Shown piece by piece: positions 19,748 to 28,880 of a DNA stretch of 64,000 nucleotides. Both the position numbers and the translations under genes were made by a program. The DNA is taken from NCBI RefSeq assembly GCF_937871615.1, contig NZ_CALMPA010000020.1, forward strand, positions 62,001 to 126,000, read 5' to 3'. How positions within the stretch are numbered: position 1 is the stretch's first letter; every line of letters starts with the position of its first letter. This DNA is from an uncultured Sphingomonas sp. GTDB taxonomy: Bacteria > Pseudomonadota > Alphaproteobacteria > Sphingomonadales > Sphingomonadaceae. Below the pieces are notes generated by a model. The model was not told where the DNA came from. It searched no databases and saw nothing but the letters and a program-made list of their open reading frames with translations.

Positions 19748-19776
19748 CCCATAGCCCTGTGCGAGCGCCTTGACAA
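19748..19776 (-). promoter_or_regulatory. Candidate promoter of rnd
   Basis: Minus-strand -35 TTGTCA (19776-19771), 17-base spacer, -10 TATGGG (19753-19748). The predicted start is within about 3 bases of the rnd ATG, so the transcript would lack a ribosome site. Confidence 0.45.
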
Positions 19777-19877
19777 AGCGGGGATGTAAGGGGAGGGCGC
19801 GGACTTCCGCGCGACCGGCAGAAGGGAAGGGCAACAAAGCCCGCCCACGCTAAGGTCAGGAACCGAGACAAGAGAAT

Positions 19878-21680
19878 ATGCACGCCTATCGCACGCACAC
19901 CTGCGCTCAGCTTACCGCCGCCAACGTCGGGGAAACCGTTCGTCTTTCCGGCTGGGTCCACCGCAAGCGCGATCACGGCGGCGTGCTGTTCGTCGACCTG
20001 CGCGACCATTACGGCATCACCCAGATCGTGGCGGACAGCGATTCGCCCGCGCTCGGCCTGCTCGAGTCGCTGCGCGTCGAATCCGTCGTCACGATCGACG
20101 GCGCGGTGAAGAAGCGTTCGGACGCGACGATCAACCCCAATCTCGCGACCGGCGAGATCGAGGTGTTCGCCACCGCCGCGACCGTGCAGAGCCATGCGCA
20201 GGAACTGCCGATGCCGGTGGCGGGCGAGGCGGAATATCCGGAGGAAATCCGGCTGCGCTATCGCTTCCTCGATCTGCGCCGCGAAACGCTGCACGCCAAT
20301 ATCATGCTGCGCTCCTCGGTGATCGCATCAATCCGCAAGCGGATGATCGACCAGGGCTTCACCGAATTCCAGACGCCGATCCTCACCGCCTCCAGCCCCG
20401 AAGGCGCGCGCGACTATCTCGTCCCCAGCCGCGTCCATCCGGGCAAATTCTACGCGCTGCCGCAGGCGCCGCAGATGTTCAAGCAACTGATGATGGTCGC
20501 TGGCTTCGATCGCTATTTCCAGATCGCGCCGTGTTTCCGCGATGAGGATGCGCGCGCCGATCGTTCGCCGGGTGAATTCTACCAGCTCGATTTCGAGATG
20601 AGCTACGTCACGCAGGAAGACGTGTTCGCCGCGATCGAGCCGGTGCTGCACGGCGTGTTCGAGGAATTCGCGAACTGGCAGGGCAAGGGCCGCACCGTCA
20701 GCCCGCTCCCGTTCAAGCGCATCCCATATCGCGAATCGATGCTGAAATACGGCAACGACAAGCCCGATCTGCGCAACCCGATTTTGATTTCGGATGTGTC
20801 GGATCATTTCGTCGGCTCGGGCTTCGGTCGGTTCGCCTCGATCGTCGAGGCGGGGGACGTGGTGCGCGCGATTCCCGCGCCCAAGACCGCGGAAAAGAGC
20901 CGCAAGTTCTTCGACGACATGAATGGCTGGGCGCAATCCGAAGGGTTCGCCGGGCTTGGCTATGCCACCCGCAAGCAGGGCGAATGGGGCGGCCCGATCG
21001 CCAAGAACCATGGCGAGGACAAGATGTCCGCGCTGGCGGACGCGCTTGGCCTCGGCCCGGATGACGGCATTTTCTTCGCCGCCGGCAAGGAAGCGCAGGC
21101 GGCCAAGCTCGCTGGCCTCGCCCGCACCCGCGTCGCCGAGCAACTCGATCTCATCGACCAGAGCCGCTTCGAATTCTGCTGGATCGTCGATTTCCCGATG
21201 TTCGAATATGACGAGGACGCGAAGAAGGTCGATTTCAGCCACAACCCGTTCAGTATGCCGCAGGGCGAACTGGCGGCGCTGGAAACGATGAACCCGCTCG
21301 ATATCCTTGCTTACCAGTATGATATCGTCTGCAACGGCGTAGAGCTTTCCTCGGGCGCCATCCGCAACCATCGCCCGGAAATCATGTACAAGGCGTTCGA
21401 GATCGCGGGCTACAGCCAGCAGGACGTCGATACGAACTTCGCGGGCATGATTAACGCGTTCAAATTCGGCGCGCCGCCGCATGGTGGCTCCGCGCCGGGC
21501 ATCGACCGCATCGTGATGCTGCTCGCCGATCAGCCGAATATCCGCGAGGTGATCGTCTTCCCGATGACGCAAAAGGCCGAAGACCTGATGATGGGGGCGC
21601 CGAGCTTCGTTTCGGCAAAGCAGCTTCGTGAACTGAACCTGCGCTCCACCGCGGACATACCGACGCCAGCGGCGGGCTGA
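19878..21680 (+). CDS. aspS: Aspartyl-tRNA synthetase
   Basis: A 600-residue class IIb synthetase charging tRNA-Asp, possibly also tRNA-Asn in organisms using GatCAB. Domains: N-terminal OB-fold (about 1-105), catalytic domain with motif 2 [22 protein letters not shown], bacterial GAD insertion (about 290-420), and motif 3 in [14 protein letters not shown]. Whether it discriminates between the tRNAs cannot be decided from the sequence alone. Diverges from rnd. Confidence 0.97.
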   Translation: MHAYRTHTCAQLTAANVGETVRLSGWVHRKRDHGGVLFVDLRDHYGITQIVADSDSPALGLLESLRVESVVTIDGAVKKRSDATINPNLATGEIEVFATAATVQSHAQELPMPVAGEAEYPEEIRLRYRFLDLRRETLHANIMLRSSVIASIRKRMIDQGFTEFQTPILTASSPEGARDYLVPSRVHPGKFYALPQAPQMFKQLMMVAGFDRYFQIAPCFRDEDARADRSPGEFYQLDFEMSYVTQEDVFAAIEPVLHGVFEEFANWQGKGRTVSPLPFKRIPYRESMLKYGNDKPDLRNPILISDVSDHFVGSGFGRFASIVEAGDVVRAIPAPKTAEKSRKFFDDMNGWAQSEGFAGLGYATRKQGEWGGPIAKNHGEDKMSALADALGLGPDDGIFFAAGKEAQAAKLAGLARTRVAEQLDLIDQSRFEFCWIVDFPMFEYDEDAKKVDFSHNPFSMPQGELAALETMNPLDILAYQYDIVCNGVELSSGAIRNHRPEIMYKAFEIAGYSQQDVDTNFAGMINAFKFGAPPHGGSAPGIDRIVMLLADQPNIREVIVFPMTQKAEDLMMGAPSFVSAKQLRELNLRSTADIPTPAAG

Positions 21681-21702
21681 GCGCACCGGCGTTTTCGGCA
21701 AC

Positions 21703-21744
21703 AATCGCGCGCGCTTTACGACAGGATATTGAGCGCGCGCGATT
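21703..21744 (+). terminator. Hairpin after aspS
   Basis: Perfect 13-bp inverted repeat (21703-21715 with 21732-21744, 16-base loop) composed mainly of GC alternation, starting 22 bases after the aspS stop. It is followed by TTTCC-like bases only, so a true intrinsic terminator is likely but the U-tract is poor. It precedes the PPK2 start by about 20 bases. Confidence 0.5.
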
Positions 21745-21763
21745 TCCCCGTCATTCTGGCGCG

Positions 21764-22534
21764 ATGATCGATCTCGCGGATTATGAGCGGGGAAAGCCCC
21801 ATAAGGGGGATTATCGCCGCGACCTGGGCCGCTTGCAGAAGCGGCTGGACCGGATTCTCGTCGCGCATATCGTGCACCGGCGAGCGGCGGTGGTGATGCT
21901 GGAAGGATGGGACGCCGCCGGGAAGGGCGGGATCATCCAGCGGCTCGTTTCCACATGGGATCCGCGCCATTTCAAGGTCTATCCGATCGCGGCGCCAACG
22001 GCGGAGGAAAAGGCGCGCCCGTTCCTGTGGCGCTTCCGCACCCGATTGCCCACGCCGGGAAACATCACGGTGTTCGATCGCAGTTGGTATGGCCGCGTGC
22101 TGGTGGAGCGGGTGGAGGGCTTTGCGACTCGGGCCGAGTGGAAGCGCAGCTATGGCCAGATCAACGAATTCGAGACGCGGCTGATCGAATCGGGCACCAC
22201 GCTGGTGAAGCTGTTCGTCCATGTCGGGCAGAAGGAGCAGGACAGGCGTTTGCAGGAACGGGTCGATGATCCGTGGAAACGCTGGAAGACCGGGCTTGAG
22301 GATTATCGCAACCGCGCGAAACGCGTCGCCTATCTGGAAGCGATGCACGAGATGTTCGAGCGCACCGATACGGGCGTCGCCCCGTGGCATGTGATCGACG
22401 GCAACGACAAGAAATCGGCGCGGATCGCGGCGCTTGGTGTGGTGGCGGATACGCTGGGGGGCAATGTGCCGATGGACCCGCCGCCGCTCGATCCCGAAGT
22501 GGCGCGTATCGCGCATGAGGCGCTGGCCGGTTGA
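21764..22534 (+). CDS. ppk2: Polyphosphate kinase 2 family protein
   Basis: A 256-residue soluble kinase that uses polyphosphate to phosphorylate nucleoside mono- or diphosphates. Seen: Walker A GWDAAGKGG (48-56), then lid region with FLWRFRTRLP, Walker B DRSWYGRVLVERVE (105-118), and late REDQ-like KEQDRRLQERVDDPWKRWK region. Single-domain class. With ppk1 and ppx at 14627-18269, the genome carries two different polyphosphate kinases close together. Confidence 0.93.
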   Translation: MIDLADYERGKPHKGDYRRDLGRLQKRLDRILVAHIVHRRAAVVMLEGWDAAGKGGIIQRLVSTWDPRHFKVYPIAAPTAEEKARPFLWRFRTRLPTPGNITVFDRSWYGRVLVERVEGFATRAEWKRSYGQINEFETRLIESGTTLVKLFVHVGQKEQDRRLQERVDDPWKRWKTGLEDYRNRAKRVAYLEAMHEMFERTDTGVAPWHVIDGNDKKSARIAALGVVADTLGGNVPMDPPPLDPEVARIAHEALAG

Positions 22535-22541
22535 CCCGCCT

Positions 22542-22577
22542 TTGCCCGTCCGCACGGATTTGAGCGCGGACGGGCAA
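22542..22577. terminator. Bidirectional hairpin between ppk2 and carbonic anhydrase
   Basis: Perfect 12-bp inverted repeat (22542-22553 with 22566-22577, 12-base loop) in the 60-base convergent gap. The arms carry A/T ends on both strands, but no strong U-tract follows. Confidence 0.6.
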
Positions 22578-22594
22578 GAGCGGGGCGGGACCGG

Positions 22595-23227
22595 TCAGGC
22601 GGCGGGGGCGAACTCTCCGTTCTCGCCCATCACCCACAGCACGCCGCCGCGGATCGAGAACCACGCGCCGCGCAGCGTGAGCCGCCCCTCGGCCTCCGCC
22701 GTGCGCACGCACGGGAAGGTGCGCAGATTGGTGAGGCTGACGCGCACCGTTTCCAGTTCGAGCTGGTGCGCGGCCTCCTCGCCCTCGCCATATTTGGCGA
22801 CGACGCGATCGCGCGCTTCATCCAGCATGTCGATCCAGCGCGCGATGAAGCCGCCTTCGCCGGGCCGGGCATGATCGAAGCATCGCGTGAGCGAGGCATG
22901 GACGCCGCCGCACATGCCATGGCCCATCACCACGATTTCGCTGACCTTCAATTGCGTCACCGCGAATTCGAGCGCGGCGGAAACGCCGTGCCGCGCCTCG
23001 TCGATTTCCAGCGGGGGCACGAGATTGGAGACGTTGCGAACGACGAAAATCTCGCCCGGTGACACATCGAACACCGTGGCCGGATCGGTGCGGCTGTCGG
23101 AACAGGCGATCACCATCACCTTGGGGCTTTGCCCCTCCGACAGTTCGGCCCATCGTTCGTGCTGCTCGACCCAACCATGTTCACGAAAACGCCGGTATCC
23201 GGCGACGAGATCTGTAAAGTCGGCCAT
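22595..23227 (-). CDS. Beta-class carbonic anhydrase
   Basis: A 210-residue cytosolic zinc enzyme that interconverts CO2 and bicarbonate, supplying bicarbonate for biotin carboxylases such as acetyl-CoA carboxylase. Zinc ligands: Cys42 in ACSDSR with Asp44 and Arg46 of the dyad, His103 and Cys106 in GHGMCGG. The length is standard for this class. It diverges from lipA. Confidence 0.95.
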   Translation of the reverse strand: MADFTDLVAGYRRFREHGWVEQHERWAELSEGQSPKVMVIACSDSRTDPATVFDVSPGEIFVVRNVSNLVPPLEIDEARHGVSAALEFAVTQLKVSEIVVMGHGMCGGVHASLTRCFDHARPGEGGFIARWIDMLDEARDRVVAKYGEGEEAAHQLELETVRVSLTNLRTFPCVRTAEAEGRLTLRGAWFSIRGGVLWVMGENGEFAPAA

Positions 23228-23245
23228 GGCGCGGCTCTTAGCGCG

Positions 23246-23274
23246 TTGTTTCGCGCGATGTCAGTCGCTATTTG
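23246..23274 (+). promoter_or_regulatory. Candidate promoter of lipA
   Basis: -35 TTGTTT (23246-23251), spacer of exactly 17, -10 TATTTG (23269-23274). Only 7 bases separate the -10 from the ATG at 23282, so the message would begin at the start codon. Confidence 0.5.
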
Positions 23275-23281
23275 CGCTCGC

Positions 23282-24199
23282 ATGAACGAAATCTCCACCG
23301 TCGCCGCGCCGCGCCAGCGCAAGCCTGACTGGATTCGCGTGAAGGCGCCGACCTCTACCGGCTTCGCCGAGACGAAGGGCCTCATGCGCCGCCTGAACCT
23401 CGCCACCGTGTGCGAGGAAGCGGCCTGCCCGAACATCGGCGAATGCTGGACGAAGAAGCACGCCACGGTGATGATCCTGGGCGATACCTGCACGCGGGCC
23501 TGCGCCTTCTGCAACGTGAAGACGGGGATGCCGCGCGCGGTCGACCAGCAGGAGCCGGAGCATGTCGCGGTGGCCGCTGCGGAACTGGGGCTTGAGCATA
23601 TCGTCATCACCTCGGTCGATCGCGATGATCTGCCCGATGGCGGCGCCTCGCATTTCGTGAAGGTGATCCAGGCGCTGCGCCGCAACACACCGAACACGAC
23701 GATCGAGATCCTGACGCCCGATTTCCGCAACAAGGCGCAGGCCGCGGTCGAATCGATCGTCGAGGCGCGGCCGGACGTTTACAACCACAATCTCGAAACC
23801 GTCCCGCGCCTCTATCCGACGATCCGGCCCGGCGCGCGTTATTATGCCTCGCTGCGCCTGCTGGAGAGCGTGAAGCGGCACGATCCGTCGATCTTCACCA
23901 AATCCGGCGTGATGCTCGGGCTAGGCGAGGAGCGGCTTGAGGTGCATCAGGTGATGGACGACATGCGCTCCGCCGACATAGATTTCCTGACGATGGGGCA
24001 ATATCTCCAGCCCACGCCGCGCCACGCCAAGGTGGCGGATTTCGTTACCCCCAAGGCGTTCGATGCCTATGCCGCGATCGCGCGGGCCAAGGGCTTCCTG
24101 CTGGTCGCGAGTTCGCCGCTGACCCGATCGAGCTATCACGCCGGCGACGATTTCGCGAAGATGAAGGCGGCGCGCGAGGCGCAGCTTGCCAAAGCATAA
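23282..24199 (+). CDS. lipA: Lipoyl synthase
   Basis: A 305-residue radical SAM enzyme that inserts two sulfurs into protein-bound octanoyl groups. Auxiliary cluster Cys44, Cys49, Cys55 (CX4CX5C), radical SAM Cys70, Cys74, Cys77 (CX3CX2C) and the C-terminal RSSYHAG with the cluster-binding Ser are all present. The ATG at 23282 fits the family start and a leaderless promoter; no ribosome site is seen. Its 3' end overlaps the next gene by 14 bases. Confidence 0.97.
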   Translation: MNEISTVAAPRQRKPDWIRVKAPTSTGFAETKGLMRRLNLATVCEEAACPNIGECWTKKHATVMILGDTCTRACAFCNVKTGMPRAVDQQEPEHVAVAAAELGLEHIVITSVDRDDLPDGGASHFVKVIQALRRNTPNTTIEILTPDFRNKAQAAVESIVEARPDVYNHNLETVPRLYPTIRPGARYYASLRLLESVKRHDPSIFTKSGVMLGLGEERLEVHQVMDDMRSADIDFLTMGQYLQPTPRHAKVADFVTPKAFDAYAAIARAKGFLLVASSPLTRSSYHAGDDFAKMKAAREAQLAKA

Positions 24200-24677
24200 G
24201 GAAACCCGCCGGCTGCCCTATTCGGCGGAGCAGATGTTCGATCTGGTCGCCGATGTGCAGCATTACGCCGATTTTCTGCCGTGGGTGATCGCGATGCGCG
24301 TGCGCAGCGATACGCCGGAGGAAACGGTTGCGGACATGATCGTCGGCTTCAAGGGGCTGCGCGAAACCTTCACCTCGCGCGTGGTGAAGGAACGGCCCCA
24401 GGCGGTGCACGTCGATTATGTCGACGGGCCGCTCAAATTCCTCCACAATCATTGGGGTTTCCGCCCCGATGGCGATGGCTGCCTCGTCGATTTCTCGGTC
24501 GACTTCGCGTTCAAGAACCGCGTGTTCGAGATGATGGCCGGGCAGGTGTTCGCCGCCGCGCTGCGCCGGATGATCGGCGCGTTCGAGGAGCGCGCGAAGG
24601 TGCTCTACGGTGCGAGCGGCGCTTCAGGTTCGGGCGTGGACGGCATCAGCAGATCGAGCGCGCACAGCGCCGCCTGA
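24186..24677 (+). CDS. COQ10/RatA-like START-domain protein
   Basis: A 163-residue ubiquinone-binding, START-fold protein. Typical start [27 protein letters not shown]-like pattern and later [38 protein letters not shown]. Mitochondrial COQ10 and E. coli RatA belong here; the name toxin applies only to RatA. Translation begins at TTG 24186 inside the end of lipA, a common genomic coupling. Its 3' end overlaps convergent cinA by 73 bases. Confidence 0.88.
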   Translation: MPKHKETRRLPYSAEQMFDLVADVQHYADFLPWVIAMRVRSDTPEETVADMIVGFKGLRETFTSRVVKERPQAVHVDYVDGPLKFLHNHWGFRPDGDGCLVDFSVDFAFKNRVFEMMAGQVFAAALRRMIGAFEERAKVLYGASGASGSGVDGISRSSAHSAA

Positions 24678-25141
24678 AGCCGGACGCCGCCGCGCCCGAT
24701 ATCGCCGAACTGATGCTTGTCGGCCACCACGTCCGACGGATCGCCGCCACGCTCCGCACGGGCGAAAACAACGGTGCCGACCGGCTTCTTATCCGATCCG
24801 CCGCCCGGCCCCGCGACGCCGGTGATCGCCACCGCGACATCGGCGCGAGTCGCCTCCAGCGCGCCCTGCGCCATGCTCCACGCCACCGCTATCGACACCG
24901 CGCCGAAGGTTTCGATCACGTCATTGCTGACGTTGAGCAGCGAAAGCTTGGCATCGTTGGAATAGGTGACGAGGCTCGCCTCCAGCACGTCGGACGAGCC
25001 GGGGATTTCGGTGAGCGCGGCGGCGACGAGGCCGCCGGTGCAGCTTTCCGCCACAGCGACCCTGCGGCCGATGGCACGATTCGCATCGACCACGCGGGTG
25101 GCGGCGGCGACAAGCTCGGGGGGAAGTACGCTATCGGTCAT
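24605..25141 (-). CDS. cinA: CinA-family nicotinamide-nucleotide amidohydrolase (PncC)
   Basis: A 178-residue cytosolic enzyme converting NMN to NaMN. AESCTGGL (31-38) contains the nucleophilic Ser and VAGPGGGS is the second signature. It is the stand-alone C-terminal (PncC) domain, without the N-terminal MoCF domain of full CinA. Start overlaps the upstream secreted-protein stop by ATGA. The last 73 bases overlap the COQ10-like gene. Confidence 0.92.
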   Translation of the reverse strand: MTDSVLPPELVAAATRVVDANRAIGRRVAVAESCTGGLVAAALTEIPGSSDVLEASLVTYSNDAKLSLLNVSNDVIETFGAVSIAVAWSMAQGALEATRADVAVAITGVAGPGGGSDKKPVGTVVFARAERGGDPSDVVADKHQFGDIGRGGVRLQAALCALDLLMPSTPEPEAPLAP

Positions 25142-25662
25142 TGGGATACCGCCGCACATACCGGAAGGTCGGGAACGACGGCAACCTGCTTCCCGCGTGC
25201 CTTGCGTGCTTTCAGATATTGCAGCGTCGCAACGATGATCCCGGCGGTGTTGCGCGCGGGCAGCGGCTCCAGCAGCGTGACCAGGCGGTCGATCGTCGGG
25301 CAATCGGCGGGCTGGACGCGCCCGACGATCTGTGGCGCGAAGATCGAGGTGAGCAGCGGTCGCGCATAATCCGACTGGAGCAGCAGATCGACCGCGGGAT
25401 CGCTGAGCTTGACGATGGCGGCGCGCGCGGCGGGCCAGGCCGAATCGGCGGCGGCGTCGTAGCGCGCGAGGAACGCGCTGCTCGGGCGCCGCACGAGGCT
25501 CGACGGCGGCAGGGCGGTGCAGATCCGCCCGGTCTCGCGGATAATGTCCGGCATCGCGACGAGCGCGATCGCCTCCGCGTCGCTGGCGGTGAGACATGGC
25601 GTTTGCGCCCTCGCAGCCGTGGGCATGGCGACGAGCGCGAGTAGCGCGGCCAGACGCTTCAC
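25138..25662 (-). CDS. Exported hypothetical protein
   Basis: A 174-residue protein with a clear signal peptide (about 1-19, AARA cleavage) and a mature helical domain with four Cys: near the start, CTA and near the C-terminus DCPT and VCAA, suggesting two disulfides. I do not recognise it. The start is the GTG that overlaps the ispDF stop (GTGA), and its stop overlaps cinA start, so all three are co-translated. Confidence 0.75.
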   Translation of the reverse strand: MKRLAALLALVAMPTAARAQTPCLTASDAEAIALVAMPDIIRETGRICTALPPSSLVRRPSSAFLARYDAAADSAWPAARAAIVKLSDPAVDLLLQSDYARPLLTSIFAPQIVGRVQPADCPTIDRLVTLLEPLPARNTAGIIVATLQYLKARKARGKQVAVVPDLPVCAAVSQ

Positions 25663-26783
25663 AGCACCGCTCCGGGCAATGTCGCGGTGACGATCGCCTG
25701 CGCCGCTATGCCTTCTCCGCGCCCGGTGAAGCCGAGTCGTTCGGTGGTCGTCGCTTTTACGCTGACACGATCGGGCGACAGGCCGAGAAGTTCCGCGATA
25801 CGCGCGCGGATCGCTTCGCGATGCGGCCCGATTTTGGGCGCTTCGCAGATCAGCGTGAGATCGACGAAGGTGACGCGCCCGCCACGCGCATCGAGCAGCG
25901 ATAGCGCGTGGCGCAGGAACTGCCCCGATTCCGCGCCGCGCCATTGCGGGTCGCTCGGCGGAAAGTGCATCCCGATATCCCCGGCGGCGATCGTGCCGAG
26001 CATTGCATCGGTGATGGCGTGCAGCGCCACATCCGCATCGCTATGCCCCGACAGGCCCTGATGATGCGGGATCAGCACGCCGCCCAGCCACAATTGCTCG
26101 CCATCGACGAGGCGGTGAACGTCGAAGCCGAGCGCCGAACGTGTCTCCACGCCCAGCCGCGCTTCGGCGGTGGCGATGTCGCCCGGCCAGGTGATCTTTT
26201 CCAGCATCGGATCGCCCTGCACCAGCGCCACCGATCCGCCAAGCGCGCGGACCATCTGCGCATCGTCGGTCGCCTCGCCGCCCGCCCAGACGCGATGCGC
26301 CGCGACGAGCGAATCGAAGCGGAACGCCTGTGGCGTCTGAACGCGGTGGAGCGCCTCGCGCGGCACGGTCACGCCGTCTTCGCGCACCAATGTGTCGATC
26401 ACAGGAAGCACGGGCACCGCGCCTTCATGCGCATCGAGCGCCGCGATCAGCCGGTCGATCACCGCGGCGGGCAGGAAAGGACGCGCGGCATCATGCACCA
26501 GCACACGATTCGCGCCGGAAAGCGCCGCCAGACCGGCGGCGACCGACTCGCGACGGGTAGGGCCGCCCAGAACGTAACGCGCGCCGGGCAGGGCATGTTC
26601 GAACAACGCCTCCTGCCCTTCGCCGATCACCACCAGCACCTCGTCGATCATCGGATGACGGCGAAGTGCCGCATGGCTCCACGCGAGCATCGCGCGACCG
26701 GCGATGACGGCATATTGCTTTGGCAGGGCGGCGCCGGCGCGCTCCCCCCTGCCTGCGGCGACGATCAACGCGGCGGTGCTCAT
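25659..26783 (-). CDS. ispDF: Bifunctional IspD/IspF isoprenoid enzyme
   Basis: A 374-residue fusion of two non-consecutive steps of the methylerythritol phosphate pathway: MEP cytidylyltransferase and MECDP synthase. IspD part: AAGRGERAGAALPKQY at the N-terminus, VHDAARPF in the middle. IspF part begins near residue 220 with GFDVHRL and GHSDADVALHAITDAMLG, including the metal Asp/His. IspE is not visible here; dxr and uppS are at 56607-59280. Such fusions occur in many alphaproteobacteria. Confidence 0.96.
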   Translation of the reverse strand: MSTAALIVAAGRGERAGAALPKQYAVIAGRAMLAWSHAALRRHPMIDEVLVVIGEGQEALFEHALPGARYVLGGPTRRESVAAGLAALSGANRVLVHDAARPFLPAAVIDRLIAALDAHEGAVPVLPVIDTLVREDGVTVPREALHRVQTPQAFRFDSLVAAHRVWAGGEATDDAQMVRALGGSVALVQGDPMLEKITWPGDIATAEARLGVETRSALGFDVHRLVDGEQLWLGGVLIPHHQGLSGHSDADVALHAITDAMLGTIAAGDIGMHFPPSDPQWRGAESGQFLRHALSLLDARGGRVTFVDLTLICEAPKIGPHREAIRARIAELLGLSPDRVSVKATTTERLGFTGRGEGIAAQAIVTATLPGAVL

Positions 26784-26846
26784 GGCGCGCGCCCTTAGGC
26801 CGCCTGCGCGCGGCGGGCAATGGATTGACGATGGCGGAGAAAATCC

Positions 26847-26878
26847 GGGGCGGCCAGACAGGGGGGGAAGGCCGCCCC
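26847..26878. repeat. Hairpin 1 of a three-hairpin intergenic region
   Basis: Perfect 9-bp stem GGGGCGGCC/GGCCGCCCC with a 14-base purine-rich loop (26847-26855, 26870-26878), in the 271-base space between ispDF and the MHS transporter. Confidence 0.6.
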
Positions 26879-26892
26879 GTAGTTCAGGGAAC

Positions 26893-26919
26893 GGCCGGGA
26901 CAAAAGGGAGAACCCGGCC
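26893..26919. repeat. Hairpin 2 of a three-hairpin intergenic region
   Basis: Perfect 7-bp stem GGCCGGG/CCCGGCC (26893-26899, 26913-26919) with a 13-base A/G-rich loop, about 15 bases after hairpin 1. Loops of both hairpins are purine rich on the plus strand, which hints at a structured plus-strand leader or small RNA. Confidence 0.6.
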
Positions 26920-26921
26920 AG

Positions 26922-26947
26922 GTCGACGTCGAGGGGACGTCGTCGAC
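26922..26947. repeat. Hairpin 3, bulged
   Basis: Stem GACGTC/GACGTC (26925-26930, 26936-26941) with outer GTC/GAC pairs and a 3-base bulge, 5-base loop. About 8 bases later a 10-bp palindrome GGCTATAGCC (26956-26965) follows. Confidence 0.5.
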
Positions 26948-27054
26948 GGCTTGCTGGCTATAGCCACGATGTTGCGGAAATGTGTCGGGCGCGGGCAATC
27001 GTGTTTCCGTCGCGAAATGTTGACGCTTTGGCGATCAGCGGGGATGGAAGGCGG

Positions 27055-28344
27055 ATGAAATCAGCCGCATCGACCCGCCGCATCCTGATCGCCAGCCTCG
27101 TTGGCACCACGGTGGAATTCTACGATTTCTATATCTACGCGACGGCGGCGGCGCTGGTGTTCGGCCCGCTGTTCTTCCCGGCGGAAAGCGCCTCGGTGCA
27201 GTTGCTTTCTTCCTATGCGAGCCTTGCCGTGGCGTTCGTCGCGCGCCCGGTGGGGGCATGGGTCTTCGGCCATTACGGCGATCGGATCGGGCGGAAATCG
27301 ACGCTGGTCGCCTCGCTGATGCTGATGGGCGGCTCCACGCTCGCGATCGCATTCCTGCCGGCCTATGCGACGATCGGCTGGTGGGCGCCGCTGCTGCTAT
27401 GTGTGTTGCGCTTCGGCCAGGGCTTCGGGCTTGGCGGCGAATGGGGCGGGGCGGCGCTGCTCGCGGTGGAGAATGCGCCGCCGGGATGGCGCGGGCGATA
27501 CGGCATGGTGCCGCAGCTTGGCGCGCCGCTGGGCTTTATCGCGGCGAACGGGCTGTTCCTCGTGCTCGGCCTGACGATGACACCGGCCGATTTCATGGCA
27601 TGGGGCTGGCGCGTGCCGTTCCTGCTCTCGATCGTGCTGGTCGGGCTTGGCCTGTGGGTGCGGCTGCGCATCGCCGAGACGCCGGCTTTTTCGCGGATGC
27701 TTGAGGAGGGGCCGCCGCCCGCGGTGCCGATGGGCGAATTGTTGCGCGATCACTGGCGCATGGCGCTGGGCGGCACGTTTGGCGCGATCGCCTGTTTCGC
27801 GGTCTATTATATCGCGACCGCCTTCGCGCTTGGTTACGCCACGACGACGCTGGGGATCGACCGGCAGACGTTTCTGGCGCTTCAGCTCGGCGCAATCCTG
27901 TTCATGGCGCTGGGCATCGTTCTGTCGGGTATCTGGGCGGATCGGACAACGCCCGCGAACGTGCTGACATGGGGCTGCGTGGGCGCGATCCTCGCCGGTT
28001 TCCTGCTGGTGCCGGGCCTTGGTTCGGGCGCGCTTGGGGCGATCTTCGCCGCGCTCGCCTTCGCCTTGCTGGTGATGGGGTTCGTCTATGGGCCGCTCGG
28101 CGCGTGGCTGCCGGGGCTGTTCCCGGCGCGGGTGCGCTATACGGGCGTCAGCCTTGCGTTCAACATGGCCGGGATCATCGGCGGCGGGCTTACCCCGGTC
28201 GCGGCGCAATGGCTGTCGCAGCGTGGCGGCGGGCTCGCTTCGGTCGGCATGTATCTCGCCGTCGCCTCGCTGATGAGCCTTGTCGCGCTGATCGCGCTGC
28301 GCCCGCGACGCGGGGTGGCGCCGATGGTGGTCGAAGGCCCTTAA
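27055..28344 (+). CDS. MHS-type MFS transporter
   Basis: A 429-residue major facilitator of the metabolite:proton symporter (MHS) family. Seen: TTVEFYDFYIYATAAALVFGPLFFP in the first helix, the family motif GHYGDRIGRK in loop 2-3, and FGLGGEWGGAAL, with about 12 membrane helices. MHS transporters take up organic acids, osmolytes or sugars; the substrate is unknown here. Start ATG at 27055 with GGAAGG upstream. It is convergent with rsmD, overlapping by 4 bases. Confidence 0.93.
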   Translation: MKSAASTRRILIASLVGTTVEFYDFYIYATAAALVFGPLFFPAESASVQLLSSYASLAVAFVARPVGAWVFGHYGDRIGRKSTLVASLMLMGGSTLAIAFLPAYATIGWWAPLLLCVLRFGQGFGLGGEWGGAALLAVENAPPGWRGRYGMVPQLGAPLGFIAANGLFLVLGLTMTPADFMAWGWRVPFLLSIVLVGLGLWVRLRIAETPAFSRMLEEGPPPAVPMGELLRDHWRMALGGTFGAIACFAVYYIATAFALGYATTTLGIDRQTFLALQLGAILFMALGIVLSGIWADRTTPANVLTWGCVGAILAGFLLVPGLGSGALGAIFAALAFALLVMGFVYGPLGAWLPGLFPARVRYTGVSLAFNMAGIIGGGLTPVAAQWLSQRGGGLASVGMYLAVASLMSLVALIALRPRRGVAPMVVEGP

Positions 28345-28880
28345 GCCGGGCGGAGCAGCGTCAGCCGCGCGCGGCCATGCACGCGATCCGCGTCGATCGT
28401 GAAGCCGGTGACGTCCACCGGCTCGTTATACGCCGTCTCGATGCTGATCCACGTACCCGCGCCGACCCAGCCGAGCCGCGCCAGCCGATCGAGCGCCACA
28501 TTCCCCGCGCCGGTGCCATAGGGCGGGTCCATCAGGATCAGATCGAGCGGGGCGGTGGCCGGGCCGAGCCCGATCGCGGAGGCCGCGCGGACATCGGCGT
28601 TGGTGGCGCCCAGTTTGGCGATATTCGCCCGCAGCGCATCGAGCGCGGGCTTATCCTGCTCCACGAACAGGCACCGTGCCGCCCCGCGCGACAGCGCCTC
28701 CAGCCCGAGCGCCCCCGATCCGGCGAACAGATCGGCGACCGCCAGCCCCTCGAAACTGCCGATCCGGCTGGTGAGCATCGAGAACAGCGCCTCGCGCGTG
28801 CGATCGGCAGTGGGGCGGGTGGCGTCTCCCTTGGGCGCGACGAGCGGGCGCCCGCGCCATTGGCCGGCGATGATCCTCAT
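28341..28880 (-). CDS. rsmD: 16S rRNA (guanine-966 N2)-methyltransferase
   Basis: A 179-residue SAM-dependent methyltransferase. SAM loop VADLFAGSGALGLEALSRG (about 48-66), catalytic-type motif MDPPYG, N-terminal MRIIAGQWRGR start pattern. It acts on assembled 30S particles. Start overlaps the stop of the pseudouridine synthase gene by ATGA, forming a two-gene unit for RNA modification. Confidence 0.95.
   Translation of the reverse strand: MRIIAGQWRGRPLVAPKGDATRPTADRTREALFSMLTSRIGSFEGLAVADLFAGSGALGLEALSRGAARCLFVEQDKPALDALRANIAKLGATNADVRAASAIGLGPATAPLDLILMDPPYGTGAGNVALDRLARLGWVGAGTWISIETAYNEPVDVTGFTIDADRVHGRARLTLLRPA

Noticed and set aside
24186-24677. RatA family as half of a toxin-antitoxin system
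   Set aside because: No antitoxin neighbour; the lipA-linked COQ10-like START protein is a housekeeping gene.
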